The notes beneath the pieces are model-generated. The model did no database searches, was not told the origin of the DNA, and was given only the letters and a program-made list of their open reading frames with translations. From contig CANLEQ010000017.1 of the NCBI GenBank assembly GCA_947489705.1, positions 1 through 64,000 on the forward strand: a DNA stretch of 64,000 bases, in the 5' to 3' direction. Shown piece after piece: positions 50,949 through 60,301 of the stretch (the stretch's first letter is position 1; every line of letters starts with the position of its first letter). Source of the stretch: an uncultured Paracoccaceae bacterium (GTDB lineage Bacteria > Pseudomonadota > Alphaproteobacteria > Rhodobacterales > Rhodobacteraceae). The position numbers were made by a program, and so were the translations under genes.

Positions 50949-50962
50949 AGGTTCCGGAACCT
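50949..50962. promoter_or_regulatory. 14-bp palindrome AGGTTCCGGAACCT
   Basis: This perfect palindrome lies in the 161-base gap upstream of the acidic membrane protein gene. It could be an operator; the minus strand also shows a GGAAC element of the kind used as an ECF -35. No functional assignment is possible from sequence. Confidence 0.4.
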
Positions 50963-51054
50963 CCGAGCGCCCGGGCAGGATTATACGCGGCAAACCGCCT
51001 GCTGTGACCTGAAAAACACTCTGCGGTAGACTGCGCGTACTTCGAAGGATCTCG

Positions 51055-51330
51055 TCAGGATCGGCGCGTGACCCCTTGCACGATCGCCAGCACGATCACC
51101 GCACCGACGAGTGCCACCAACAGGATGACGAGCAAACCGCCCGCTGCCAGCAGTCCCACGCCAAGTGCGGCAAGGATGAACGGCAAGGCCACCGCGCCTA
51201 CGATGCCCGCAAGAATATAGAGGAACATTCGCCGCCCTGCGATCCAGCCGGCGATGGCACCGGCGATTGCCCCCACGATCACGAGCAGTATCAGCGCCGT
51301 CGCACCGATCACGTCGAAGAATTGTTCCAT
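51055..51330 (-). CDS. small hydrophobic membrane protein (GlsB/YeaQ-like)
   Basis: This 91-residue protein is nearly all hydrophobic with about three membrane helices. ILLVIVGAIAGAIAGWIAGRRMFLYILAGIVGA resembles the glycine-zipper pattern of the GlsB/YeaQ/YmgE ('transglycosylase-associated') family (residues 14-46). AGGGGAC is 8 bases before the ATG. Such proteins are often stress-induced, but the function is unknown. The family call is tentative because the match is to composition and a short motif. Confidence 0.65.
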   Translation of the reverse strand: MEQFFDVIGATALILLVIVGAIAGAIAGWIAGRRMFLYILAGIVGAVALPFILAALGVGLLAAGGLLVILLVALVGAVIVLAIVQGVTRRS

Positions 51331-51407
51331 TTGACTGTCCCCTTTTGCGCACCCAACCGTGCGCGGGCCTCGCCGGTTCCACCCCTCGGCAAAACGGTGG
51401 GGCCCGG

Positions 51408-53192
51408 TCACGTCGGCTTGTCGCAGCGCATCGTGACGGAGACCCTTCCCTTCACCGCGCGCGACCAGCAGAGCTTCACCCGGTTGCGGTTGCGCCCCGT
51501 GGGAAGCAGCGTGCGCGGCACCTCGTGGCGCACCCGGCCGGCCGCGTCGACGATCGGCCGCGACGGCACGACGGCCGAGACGCCGCGCACGACGCCGCCG
51601 AAAGGCAGCCATCCCGATGGATCGAGCAGCCATGCATCCGCGCAGTAGGGCTGGTCGAAGTCGAGCGTCACCGGATTGACCGTCTCCTGCCCGACCCCCT
51701 GAAACACGTTGTTCGAGAAATGCACCTCACGCGCGCGGGCCACGTCGAGCGGGGCGATCGCCGCATCGACCCGTTCGACCCGCCGCATCACGCCCCCGAC
51801 CGAGCGGAAGATATTGCCGACGACGCCGAGGTCGCGGATCGTGCGGTCCTTCCCGAAGGGCTTCAGCACCACAAACGCGGTCTCGTCGGACGCGGCCCAG
51901 GCGTCGAAGACGTTTCCCCGGATCGTGACCGAGCCGAGCGCGGGCCGCCCCTCGCACGCTCCTGCCGCGTGATGCTGATCGGTGAGAAGGATCGCGCCAT
52001 TGGCAAAGCGGTTGCCCGTGATAAGGGCCGCGCTCCGCGCGCGGGTGAGGACGATCACCGGCGTCGGCGTCGCCGCGCGCCGCTCTGCATTCTGCACCCA
52101 TTCGTTGCCGGCGACCATGTGGCCCGTCCCGCCGAGGATCAGGCCCGTCCCGAACCCCTCGACGCGGTTGTCGCGGATCGTCGCCCCCGTGCCGTTGACG
52201 TTGAGGGCCACGCTTGCGCGGCGCGTGGCGGGCGCGTCGCGGTCGGCCGCGATCATCCGGCATCGTTCCACCCGGAGATCGCGGCATCCCCGCCCGGGAC
52301 TGGCGATGGCGCGCGCGCGGGGCGCGTCGATGACGCAGTCGCGGATCTGCACCGCGTCGCCGTCGGGGGCCAGAAGGATCCCGCTGGCAAGGTTGTGCAG
52401 TCGCAGATCGACACCTTCAAGCTCCATCCGGTCGAGCCTCGTGAACCCGCTGAAATCGAGCGCATACCGGAACCGGCGGAAGCGGTAGCTCTGGAGCGGC
52501 TGTGCACCCCAGAGGGGCTGCGACAGGTCGATCGTGCGCGCATCCCGGTCGATTGCCCGGACGAACACGCCCGACCCCACGCCCTGCCCGGTCACCAGCG
52601 CGCCGACCTCGATCCCGTCGACGTCGTCGAGATGTGTCAGCCTCGTCGCGCGGCAGAACGCGTCGTACCGTGCCGCGCTCGTGACGTTGCCGTCGTCCCA
52701 GGCAGGCGACGAAGCGGCGCTGATGCGGCCGCCGCGAAGGGTGCATTTCTCGCGCGAGACCGACCGTCCCGCGATCGCGGCCATGTCGAGCGGCCCGCGG
52801 AGGTCCAGATGCCGTTCCCCGAGGTCGAGGCTGGCGGGTTCGTCGCTTGCGAGCAGGGCGCGGAACGCCCGGCCGAAGGCCTCCACCGCGTCGCCGAACG
52901 CATCGGCATAGGTGCCGAGATCGAGGTTCTGCCTCAGGAGCAGCGTCTTTTCCGATGCCTGCGACAGCCGACCCTCGATCCGGACCCGCGCGTCGATCGT
53001 CACGTCCCGGCCAAGGCGATAGACCCCCGGCGGCACCCGCACCACTCCCCCGCGGCAGGCGGCGGATGCGGCCTCGAACGCGTCGGAGCAATCCTGTCGT
53101 CCGTCCCCGACCGCACCGTAATCGCGCATGTCGGCGACCGATCCGTGCGGCGCGCGCCAAGGGCAGTCGGCGGATGTTCCGGTCTCGCTCAT
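51408..53192 (-). CDS. right-handed parallel beta-helix protein (pectate lyase-3-like)
   Basis: This 594-residue protein starts with DMRDYGAVGDGRQDCSDAFEAASAACRGGVVRVPPGVYRLG (about residues 20-60), the N-terminal motif of the pectate lyase 3 / GH28-related superfamily. Repeated short strands such as ATIRDNRVEGFGTGLILGG and VTIRGNVFDAW form the beta-helix. No signal peptide is seen, so export would need another route. AAGGAGAC precedes the ATG. Relatives act on polysaccharides, or form tail-spike-like or cell-surface fibres; the substrate is unknown. It appears monocistronic. Confidence 0.8.
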   Translation of the reverse strand: MSETGTSADCPWRAPHGSVADMRDYGAVGDGRQDCSDAFEAASAACRGGVVRVPPGVYRLGRDVTIDARVRIEGRLSQASEKTLLLRQNLDLGTYADAFGDAVEAFGRAFRALLASDEPASLDLGERHLDLRGPLDMAAIAGRSVSREKCTLRGGRISAASSPAWDDGNVTSAARYDAFCRATRLTHLDDVDGIEVGALVTGQGVGSGVFVRAIDRDARTIDLSQPLWGAQPLQSYRFRRFRYALDFSGFTRLDRMELEGVDLRLHNLASGILLAPDGDAVQIRDCVIDAPRARAIASPGRGCRDLRVERCRMIAADRDAPATRRASVALNVNGTGATIRDNRVEGFGTGLILGGTGHMVAGNEWVQNAERRAATPTPVIVLTRARSAALITGNRFANGAILLTDQHHAAGACEGRPALGSVTIRGNVFDAWAASDETAFVVLKPFGKDRTIRDLGVVGNIFRSVGGVMRRVERVDAAIAPLDVARAREVHFSNNVFQGVGQETVNPVTLDFDQPYCADAWLLDPSGWLPFGGVVRGVSAVVPSRPIVDAAGRVRHEVPRTLLPTGRNRNRVKLCWSRAVKGRVSVTMRCDKPT

Positions 53193-53351
53193 CCAGAGTC
53201 TCCTTCCGGCGAGGCGCTCGACACCGAATGGACCGCTGGCGTACCGGAGTGCCGAGGTCTCGCGATGTGACGCGCATGCGCGGCGCATGCCCGTGATCGC
53301 CGCAAGACTGCTCGGGGAAGGTTAACCGTCGCTCAGATCACCGCGCGCCCG

Positions 53352-53756
53352 TCACGCTCCGACTTCGGGCGCCTCGATCAGGCGCACGCCGTCGATCCGC
53401 CACCGGCCGTCGCGCTCGATCATGTCGTATTCGAGAATGTGGATCGCCCCGCCCGAATCGCGCATCGTCACGCGTTGCTTTCGCGTGTTGCCCGCGTCGC
53501 GCGTGCCGAGGAAATCCACCTCCGCTGGCCGGTGGACCATCGGGTAACCCTGCCGGACCATCCGCCCGAAGCGCTCCGGCGTGCCGAAGAGCTGCTTGAT
53601 GCCCGGCGAGGCGTGGTCGAACGCCGCCGCGAAATCGTCGGCGCGAAACGCCTCGATCTGATCGAGGATGACGCTCTCGATCTCCGTCTCCTGGGCATGA
53701 GCGAGCGGTGCCGCGAGAAGCGACAGCGCGACGAGGACGAGGTGACGGCGCTTCAT
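53352..53756 (-). CDS. DUF4864 exported protein
   Basis: This 134-residue protein has a Sec signal peptide ending AHA (residue 21), followed by ESVILDQIEAFRADDFAAAFDHASPGIKQLFGTPERFGRMVRQGYPMV. That stretch matches the DUF4864 pattern (NTF2-like, residues 26-73). The C-terminus ILEYDMIERDGRWRIDGVRL completes the cone-shaped fold. AGGAGGG precedes the ATG. Function unknown; NTF2-like proteins often bind small ligands in the periplasm. Confidence 0.85.
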   Translation of the reverse strand: MKRRHLVLVALSLLAAPLAHAQETEIESVILDQIEAFRADDFAAAFDHASPGIKQLFGTPERFGRMVRQGYPMVHRPAEVDFLGTRDAGNTRKQRVTMRDSGGAIHILEYDMIERDGRWRIDGVRLIEAPEVGA

Positions 53757-53846
53757 GGAACGACCCTCCTGAGCCGACAGGCTAAGACAGGCCCGCCCCA
53801 TCGCCCAAGCGCCAACGCGCCCCTGCGCGCATTTGTCCGACCGGGT

Positions 53847-55430
53847 TCAGGACGCGGCGAGGTCACCGGCCAGCGCGGCGTCGATCAGCGCACGCGTCTC
53901 GGCCACGCCGTAGAGCGCGATGAACCCGCCGAAACGCGGCCCCTGCGACGCGCCGAGAAGCACCTCGTAGAGCGTCCGGAACCAGTCGCGCAGCGGCTCG
54001 AACCCGTGGGCCTTGCCGACCTCGAAGACCTCCGACTGCAGGGCCTCCGCATCGACCGCCCGGTCCCAGCCGGCCAGCCGGTCGCGCAGATCCTCCAGCG
54101 CCGCGCGCTCGCGCGCGTCGGGGGCGCGATAGACCTTCTCCGGCCGGACGAAGTCGTTGTAGTAGCGCACCGCGTATTCCGCCGCCGCGTCGAGATCGGG
54201 ATGCGTCGAGGGGCCCGAACGCGGCGCATAGCGGCGGATGAACCCCCAGAGCGTCGCCGCATCCTCGGCGCCCGCCACCGAGGCGAGGTTCAGCAGCATC
54301 GAGAACGACACCACCATGTTCGATTCCGGCACGTCCGCCCCGTGGATGTGAAACACCGGATTGGCCAGACGCTGGGTCTCGCCCTGGTCGGGATAGGCGC
54401 GCAATTGCTGGTGATATTCGTCGACCGCCTTGGGGATCACGTCGAAATGCAGCCGCTTGGCCGTGCGGGGCTTCTGGTACATGAAATACCCCAGCGATTC
54501 CGGCGCCGCATAGCGCAGCCATTCCTCCATGCTGAGCCCGTTGCCCTTGGACTTGCTGATCTTCTGGCCGTTCTGGTCGTTGAAAAGCTCGTAGGTCAGC
54601 GTCTCGGGCCCGGGCGCGCCCAGCGCGCGGCAGATCTTGCCGGCCTGCGTCACGGAATCGATCAGGTCCTTGCCCGACATCTCGTAATCGACGCCGAGCG
54701 CGTACCACCGCATCGCCCAGTCGGGCTTCCACTGCATCTTGACGTTGCCGCCCGTGACGGGAACCTCGACGCGTTCGCCGTCGGGCTCCTCGTAGACGAT
54801 CGTGCCCCTGGCGACGTTGCGCTCCAGCGTCGGCACCTGCAGCACGTGGCCGGTCTTGGGACTGACCGGCAGGAACGGCGAATAGGACGCGCGGCGCTCC
54901 TCGCGCAGGGTCGGCAGCATGATCTCCATGATCTTGTCGAACTGCTCGAGCGCACGGAGCAGCGCCGCGTCGAACCGGCCGCTGGTGTAATACTCGGTCG
55001 AGGACGCGAATTCGTATTCGAACCCGAAGGAATCGAGAAACGCGTTCAGCCGTGCGTTGTTGTGGGCACCGAAACTCTCGTGCGTGCCGAACGGATCGCG
55101 CACCCGGCTCAGCGGCAGGTGCAGGTCCTCGGCCATCGCATCCGCATTGGGCACGTTGCCCGGCACCTTCCTGAGCCCGTCCATGTCGTCTGAAAAGCAG
55201 ATGAGCTTCGTGGGGATGTCCGAGACGAGCTCGAAGGCGCGACGCACCATCGTGGTGCGCGCCACCTCGCCGAAGGTTCCGATATGCGGCAGCCCCGACG
55301 GACCGTAGCCGGTCTCGAAAAGGACATGGCCCTTCTCGGGCGGCGCCTTCTCGAACCGTTTGACCAGACGGCGCGCCTCCTCGAAGGGCCAGGCCTTGGA
55401 TGTCATGGCGGCGTCGCGCGAATCGGTCAT
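53847..55430 (-). CDS. lysK: lysyl-tRNA synthetase, class I
   Basis: This 527-residue enzyme charges tRNALys with lysine. It belongs to the class I type, which is common in alphaproteobacteria and archaea and unrelated to LysS. The HIGH-type motif is HIGT at residues 49-52 ([11 protein letters not shown]) and the KMSKS-type motif is KISKS at 290-294. [13 protein letters not shown] and the helical C-terminal domain follow. GGAGGG precedes the ATG. No class II lysS gene is in this window. Confidence 0.96.
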   Translation of the reverse strand: MTDSRDAAMTSKAWPFEEARRLVKRFEKAPPEKGHVLFETGYGPSGLPHIGTFGEVARTTMVRRAFELVSDIPTKLICFSDDMDGLRKVPGNVPNADAMAEDLHLPLSRVRDPFGTHESFGAHNNARLNAFLDSFGFEYEFASSTEYYTSGRFDAALLRALEQFDKIMEIMLPTLREERRASYSPFLPVSPKTGHVLQVPTLERNVARGTIVYEEPDGERVEVPVTGGNVKMQWKPDWAMRWYALGVDYEMSGKDLIDSVTQAGKICRALGAPGPETLTYELFNDQNGQKISKSKGNGLSMEEWLRYAAPESLGYFMYQKPRTAKRLHFDVIPKAVDEYHQQLRAYPDQGETQRLANPVFHIHGADVPESNMVVSFSMLLNLASVAGAEDAATLWGFIRRYAPRSGPSTHPDLDAAAEYAVRYYNDFVRPEKVYRAPDARERAALEDLRDRLAGWDRAVDAEALQSEVFEVGKAHGFEPLRDWFRTLYEVLLGASQGPRFGGFIALYGVAETRALIDAALAGDLAAS

Positions 55431-55528
55431 ATCGGTCCCTCCGGATGGGGCTAGCGGTCTCGGCGTGACTGCCTATTGCCGCAGGGCCACAAGGTCAATA
55501 AATTGCGGCGACGAAAAGGATTTTCCAG

Positions 55529-55951
55529 ATGACCGATATTTCGCATTCCCTGTCCGCACCGGATTGCCTCGTGGCGGTGATGATCGCCGTCTCCGCGTCC
55601 GACGCCCATCTTCAGACAACCCAGCTCGTCACGATCGAGCGGATCGTCAATCACCTGCCGGTCTTCAAGGATTACGATCAGGACCGCATCCGCATGATGG
55701 CGGAAACCGTGTTCGACCTCTTTTCCGAAGAGGACGGGCTCGACGCGCTCTTCGGCCTGCTGCGCGACAACCTGCCCGAACGGCTCTACGAGACCGCCTA
55801 TGCGCTGGCCTGCGACGTGGCCGTTGCCGACGGGTCGCTGCACGACACCGAGATCCGCCTGCTCGAGGAAATGCGCTTCGAGCTCGACATCTCGCGTCTT
55901 TCGGCGGCCGCGATCGAACGCGGCGCCCGCGCCCGCCACATGAGCGTCTGA
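55529..55951 (+). CDS. TerB-family (tellurite resistance-like) protein
   Basis: This 140-residue soluble helical protein matches the TerB-like fold: APDCLVAVMIAVSASDAHLQTTQLVTIERIV and YALACDVAVADGSLHDTEIRLLEEM (residues 10-40 and 91-115), with acidic metal-binding positions. Such proteins are common outside tellurite operons and no other ter genes are nearby, so a resistance role is not implied. AAAGGA lies 8 bases upstream. It is followed after 66 bases by a small membrane protein on the same strand. Confidence 0.88.
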   Translation: MTDISHSLSAPDCLVAVMIAVSASDAHLQTTQLVTIERIVNHLPVFKDYDQDRIRMMAETVFDLFSEEDGLDALFGLLRDNLPERLYETAYALACDVAVADGSLHDTEIRLLEEMRFELDISRLSAAAIERGARARHMSV

Positions 55952-56017
55952 GCCGTAGGGCGCAACCTTCCCGCCCCCGCGCACGTTCTGCTTCGTCAAT
56001 TCAGGAAAGGTTCATCG

Positions 56018-56203
56018 ATGGAATACGGCATATTCGGCATCATCGTCCTCATCGCGGACGTCTATGCCCTTTACAACATCATCACCAGCAGCGCCTCGAC
56101 CCTCGCCAAGATCGCCTGGTGCCTTGTTGTGCTGATCCTGCCGATTCTCGGCTTCGTCGCCTGGCTCATCGCGGGTCCGCGCGGCGGCAGCGCCCGCATC
56201 TAG
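56018..56203 (+). CDS. PLDc_N domain small membrane protein
   Basis: This 61-residue protein has two membrane helices (about residues 3-20 and 30-52) with ALYNIITSSASTLAKIAWCLVVLILPILGFVAWLIAGPR (residues 17-55), the pattern of the phospholipase D nuclease N-terminal domain found alone. It lacks any HKD catalytic domain. AGGAAAGG precedes the ATG. It ends 3 bases before the convergent dacB stop. Confidence 0.82.
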   Translation: MEYGIFGIIVLIADVYALYNIITSSASTLAKIAWCLVVLILPILGFVAWLIAGPRGGSARI

Positions 56204-56206
56204 CCC

Positions 56207-57667
56207 TCAGGCGCGGTAGAGGGCGGCCCAGCGTGCGAGCAACGCGCGCTGGAGCGTCCTCGACCGGTTCGCCCAGGCGCGACCGCCCTCTGGCCGCTCA
56301 CGCTGCGCGACCGTCAGCAGATCGCGCCGCGCCGTATCGGCACAGAAGATCGAGAAGGCCAGCGGCCGATTTTCGGGCCCGCTCAGAAAGCCCGTCAATG
56401 CTGTGACGAAGTTCAGCGTGCCGGTCTTCGCAGCAACGGTCAGCGAACGATCGTCGAGCGGATAGGGCTTCATGATGTCGTGCAGCATGCCGTCCGGACC
56501 TGCCGCGATCATCGCGCGGGTCATGTCGGCGGCGGAGATGCGGCTGTCGTCGCCGAGGCCCGAATGATCCTCCAGCGCGACGCTCTCGAGCCCCAGATTT
56601 TCCTTAAGCCACGCACCCATCCGCTCGGCGGATTGCTTGAGGCTCTCCGCGCCGCCGAGTTTTTCCGTTGCGGCCAGCCCCATCACCTCGGCCGTGACGT
56701 TGGTGGAATATTTCAGCATGTCCTGCAGGATCTCGCGGCTCTGCGTGCTGAAATGCTGCGCCAGCATGGTGCCGTTGGCCGTGTCGGCCCGACCGACGGC
56801 ACCGCCGATCTGGATCCCGTTGGACCGGGCCAGAACCTGGAACACCTCGCCCGCATAGAGGCCGGGATGGCGCACGGGCAACCACCGCGAGCCTTCCGCG
56901 CCCAGTGCCGTGCGCGCGACCGTCCAGTCGTCTGAGGCTTCCTCGCGGCTATAGGTATAGATCGGACCGCTGCGATCGACGATCGACATCCGCGCCGTCG
57001 TGACCCCGGGAATATAGGGGCCGGAGCGCGCATCCATGTCCACCTGATACTCCGTGCCGGTCCGTTTCCAGCCGAAATGCACCCGGTTGTAGTTGAGGTT
57101 GAGCCCGCCGATCGACGGGTTGTAGCCGACGTGGTCGGGCTGTTCCTCGTCGATCTCGTGCAGGTTGGGCAAGGCGCCGGTCCAGACCTTGAGGTACCCC
57201 GCCACCTCGCGCACGCCGACATCCTTGAGCGCCGCGGCCAGTTCGGCGAGGCCGGACGTGTCGAGCGTCGGATCCCCGCCGCCGGCGAGGACGAGGTCGC
57301 CCTCGATCCGCCCGTTGAAGATCGGCCCGGTGGCCAGAAGCCGCGTCTCGAACCGGTGTTCGGGGCCGAGCACCCCCAGATGATAGAGCGATGTCAGGGC
57401 CTTGGCGGTACTGGCCGGCGGCTGGCCCAGAAGCGGCTCGCGCGTCTCGAGGATCTCGCCCGTGCGCGCATCCGCGACCGCGTAGCTGACCTTGCCGTCG
57501 CCGAGCCATGCCTTGTCGATCAGCGCCTGGACGGACGGCGCCGTGGGCACCGGCCCGCCCTCGCCGCGGGGTCTCGGTCGCACGTTGGTTGTGGGCGCCG
57601 CGGCAAATGCCCTCGTCGCCCCGCTCGCCAGCAGGGCCGCCAGCATGTCGCGTCGTGTCAGTCGCAA
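56207..57667 (-). CDS. dacB: D-alanyl-D-alanine carboxypeptidase/endopeptidase (PBP4)
   Basis: This 486-residue S13 peptidase trims and cleaves peptidoglycan peptides in the periplasm. The active-site motifs are Ser86-x-x-Lys89 in PASTAKALTSL, SxN in KYSTNVTAEVM and KTG in AAKTGTLNFVT. The start appears to be TTG at 57667: AAGGGG lies 7 bases upstream, and it yields MRLTRRDMLAALLASGATRAFAA, a twin-arginine signal. The first ATG downstream (57646) would lose the arginine pair. It follows nadD by 79 bases on the same strand. Confidence 0.93.
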   Translation of the reverse strand: MRLTRRDMLAALLASGATRAFAAAPTTNVRPRPRGEGGPVPTAPSVQALIDKAWLGDGKVSYAVADARTGEILETREPLLGQPPASTAKALTSLYHLGVLGPEHRFETRLLATGPIFNGRIEGDLVLAGGGDPTLDTSGLAELAAALKDVGVREVAGYLKVWTGALPNLHEIDEEQPDHVGYNPSIGGLNLNYNRVHFGWKRTGTEYQVDMDARSGPYIPGVTTARMSIVDRSGPIYTYSREEASDDWTVARTALGAEGSRWLPVRHPGLYAGEVFQVLARSNGIQIGGAVGRADTANGTMLAQHFSTQSREILQDMLKYSTNVTAEVMGLAATEKLGGAESLKQSAERMGAWLKENLGLESVALEDHSGLGDDSRISAADMTRAMIAAGPDGMLHDIMKPYPLDDRSLTVAAKTGTLNFVTALTGFLSGPENRPLAFSIFCADTARRDLLTVAQRERPEGGRAWANRSRTLQRALLARWAALYRA

Positions 57668-57746
57668 TTCCGCACCCCTTCAAGGATCGGCTTTCGATAG
57701 GCCACCCGAAGGGGCCGGATCAATGCCGCTCGCATGCAAATATCCG

Positions 57747-58358
57747 TCAGATGGCGCGCCATGCCCCCGCCTGGCGCAGCGCGGAGGAACTGTCGCCGCG
57801 CATCGGCAGGTTCAGGAATGCCCAGGCGGGCGGCCGCATGCGTGCGAGACCGTGCGCCGCCTGCGGCCTGACCCGCGCGCACCCGAAGAGCCGCGCGGCA
57901 GGCGACAGACCCGCCGAGAGCCTGTTGCCGGGGCGCGCGACGATCCCCATCGGCATGCGCGCCGGAATCTCGGTCCAGTCGTCCCAGCGGTGCAGCCCGG
58001 CGAGGTTGTCCGCGCCCATCAGCCAGACGAACCGCACGCCGGGATACCGCGCCTGCAACGCGGCCAGCGTGTCCGCGGTATAGCGCGTGCCCATCCTGCT
58101 CTCGAGATCCGTGATCCGCACGCGCGGGTGGCGCATCACCTGGCGCGACCGCTCCAGCCGCTCCGCCAAGGGGGCCGGCCCGTGCCGTTTCAGCGGATTG
58201 CCGGGCGAGACCAGCCACCAGACCTGGTCGAGGTCGAGACGTTTCAGCGCCTCCCGCGTCAGATGGACATGGCCCCCATGCGCCGGATCGAACGATCCGC
58301 CCAGAAGGCCCACCGCCATGCCGGCGCGCGCCAAGGGCCATCCCGGTCCCCACCCCAT
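57747..58358 (-). CDS. nadD: nicotinate-nucleotide adenylyltransferase
   Basis: This 203-residue enzyme makes deamido-NAD from nicotinate mononucleotide and ATP. The nucleotidyltransferase motif [10 protein letters not shown] spans residues 21-30. [19 protein letters not shown] is the substrate-binding segment; the C-terminal ISSTxIR motif is degenerate ([11 protein letters not shown]). The ATG at 58358 has GGAGGGG upstream; the frame is open further but without homology. It is transcribed with dacB and divergent from ctaD. Confidence 0.93.
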   Translation of the reverse strand: MGWGPGWPLARAGMAVGLLGGSFDPAHGGHVHLTREALKRLDLDQVWWLVSPGNPLKRHGPAPLAERLERSRQVMRHPRVRITDLESRMGTRYTADTLAALQARYPGVRFVWLMGADNLAGLHRWDDWTEIPARMPMGIVARPGNRLSAGLSPAARLFGCARVRPQAAHGLARMRPPAWAFLNLPMRGDSSSALRQAGAWRAI

Positions 58359-58451
58359 GATACCCCTCCCGGGCTGCGATTTCGTCTCGAAGGTCGTAAA
58401 GCGGTTTGTCCGGGACTTTGCAAATCCCCCGGCCTTGCGGATCCGGGGAGG

Positions 58452-58471
58452 ATGTTTCGCGCGCGAAACAT
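58452..58471. repeat. 20-bp perfect palindrome with TTTCGCGCGCGAAA core (copy 3)
   Basis: ATGTTTCGCG followed by CGCGAAACAT forms a perfect palindrome in the 265-base divergent gap between nadD and ctaD, 153 bases before ctaD. It shares its 14-base core with the copies at 169-202 and 19002-19015. Nothing else in this gap could be identified. Confidence 0.65.
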
Positions 58472-58623
58472 TTGTCCCCTGCCCGTCCCGATCCATGGCG
58501 CGGCAATTTTTCACGGGCTTTCCCGTCACGCGACATTGCGGAGCCCCTCGCGCGACAGTAGAACCTCACCGAAGTGCCGGGGGAGTCCGGCGCGCAGCTT
58601 GTGGAAACCTCAGGAGGCACAAC

Positions 58624-60297
58624 ATGGCTGACGCAGCCGTCCATGGCCACGACGGACACGACGAGCGGGGCTTCTTCACCCGCTGGTTCATGTCGACCAA
58701 TCACAAAGACATCGGGATCCTCTATCTCTTCACCGCCGGCTTCGTCGGCCTGATCTCGGTGATCTTCACGGTCTACATGCGGATGGAGCTGATGGCGCCC
58801 GGCGTCCAGTTCATGTGCATGGAAGGGGCGCGCCTGTTCCCGACCGCGACCGAGAACTGCACCCCGAACGGGCATCTGTGGAACGTGATGATCACGGCGC
58901 ACGGCATCCTGATGATGTTCTTCGTGGTCATCCCCGCCCTCTTCGGCGGCTTCGGCAACTACCTGATGCCGTTGCAGATCGGCGCGCCCGACATGGCGTT
59001 CCCGCGGCTCAACAACCTCAGCTACTGGCTGTTCGTCGCGGGCTCCACCCTCGCGGTCGTCTCGGTGTTCTCGCCGGGCGGCAACGGCCAGTTGGGGTCG
59101 GGAATCGGATGGGTGCTCTATCCGCCGCTCTCGACGACCGAAGGCGGCTTCTCCACCGATCTCGCGATCTTCGCGGTGCACGTCTCCGGCGCCTCGTCGA
59201 TTCTGGGCGCGATCAACATGATCACCACGTTCCTCAACATGCGCGCGCCGGGCATGACGCTCTTCAAGGTGCCGCTCTTCTCGTGGTCGATCTTCGTCAC
59301 CGCCTGGCTGATCCTGCTGGCCCTGCCGGTGCTCGCTGGCGCGATCACGATGCTCCTGACCGACCGCAACTTCGGCACGACGTTCTTCGACCCGTCGGGC
59401 GGCGGCGATCCGGTCCTCTACCAGCACATCCTGTGGTTCTTCGGGCATCCCGAGGTCTACATCGTGATCCTGCCGGGCTTCGGCATCATCTCTCACGTGA
59501 TCTCGACCTTCTCGCGCAAGCCGATCTTCGGCTACCTGCCGATGGTCTGGGCGCTGATCGCGATCGGGGTGCTCGGGTTCGTCGTCTGGGCGCACCACAT
59601 GTACACCGTCGGCATGTCGCTGACGCAGCAGAGCTACTTCATGCTGGCGACCATGGTCATCGCGGTCCCCACGGGCATCAAGATCTTCTCGTGGATCGCG
59701 ACGATGTGGGGCGGCTCGGTCGAGCTCAAGGCGCCGATGCTCTGGGCGTTCGGTTTCCTCGCGCTCTTCACCGTGGGCGGCGTCACCGGCATCGTGCTGA
59801 GCCAGGCTGCGGTCGACCGGGTGTATCACGACACCTACTACGTCGTGGCCCACTTCCACTACGTGATGAGCCTTGGAGCGGTCTTCGCCATCTTCTCGGG
59901 GATCTATTTCTACTTCCCGAAATTCACCGGCAAGATGATCCCCGAATGGATCGGCCATACCCACTTCTGGGCGATGTTCATCGGCTCGAACCTGACCTTC
60001 TTCCCGCAGCACTTCCTCGGGCGTCAGGGCATGCCGCGTCGCTACATCGACTACCCGGAGGCGTTCTCGCTCTGGCACCACGTCTCATCGTGGGGGGCGT
60101 TCATCAGCTTCGCATCGTTCGTGTTCTTCATCGTCGCGATGTTCTGGGTGCTGATCAAGGTGCCGCGCACCGTCGGCGCGAATCCCTGGAACGAGCATGC
60201 CGACACGCTGGAATGGACGCTGCCGAGCCCGCCGCCCGAACACACGTTCGAGACCCTTCCCCGTCGCGAGGACTGGGACCGGGGCACGGTGCACTGA
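58624..60297 (+). CDS. ctaD: aa3-type cytochrome c oxidase subunit I
   Basis: This 557-residue, 12-helix catalytic subunit of the aa3 oxidase binds haem a and the haem a3-CuB centre. [16 protein letters not shown] is the family start; [13 protein letters not shown] carries a haem a ligand; [17 protein letters not shown] holds the CuB His-Tyr pair and the proton-channel Glu; WAHHMYTVG and [12 protein letters not shown] hold remaining ligands. AGGAGG is 6 bases upstream. Subunits II and III are elsewhere. This low-affinity oxidase complements the cbb3 enzyme encoded at 39.6-43.2 kb. Confidence 0.97.
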   Translation: MADAAVHGHDGHDERGFFTRWFMSTNHKDIGILYLFTAGFVGLISVIFTVYMRMELMAPGVQFMCMEGARLFPTATENCTPNGHLWNVMITAHGILMMFFVVIPALFGGFGNYLMPLQIGAPDMAFPRLNNLSYWLFVAGSTLAVVSVFSPGGNGQLGSGIGWVLYPPLSTTEGGFSTDLAIFAVHVSGASSILGAINMITTFLNMRAPGMTLFKVPLFSWSIFVTAWLILLALPVLAGAITMLLTDRNFGTTFFDPSGGGDPVLYQHILWFFGHPEVYIVILPGFGIISHVISTFSRKPIFGYLPMVWALIAIGVLGFVVWAHHMYTVGMSLTQQSYFMLATMVIAVPTGIKIFSWIATMWGGSVELKAPMLWAFGFLALFTVGGVTGIVLSQAAVDRVYHDTYYVVAHFHYVMSLGAVFAIFSGIYFYFPKFTGKMIPEWIGHTHFWAMFIGSNLTFFPQHFLGRQGMPRRYIDYPEAFSLWHHVSSWGAFISFASFVFFIVAMFWVLIKVPRTVGANPWNEHADTLEWTLPSPPPEHTFETLPRREDWDRGTVH

Positions 60298-60301
60298 TTC
60301 C

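Noticed and set aside
51347-51364. GCGCAC/GTGCGC hairpin as a terminator
   Set aside because: It lies between the beta-helix gene start-to-end direction and the next minus-strand gene but is followed by A residues, not T, on that strand; the stem is only 6 bp.
55529-56203. Tellurite resistance operon
   Set aside because: Only one TerB-like protein and a PLDc_N peptide are present, with no TerC, TerD or TerZ-like gene; such lone TerB proteins are common.
57658-60081. 807-residue minus-strand frame opposite ctaD
   Set aside because: Highly repetitive Arg/Asp/His/Glu composition typical of antisense frames; ctaD is unmistakable on the plus strand.
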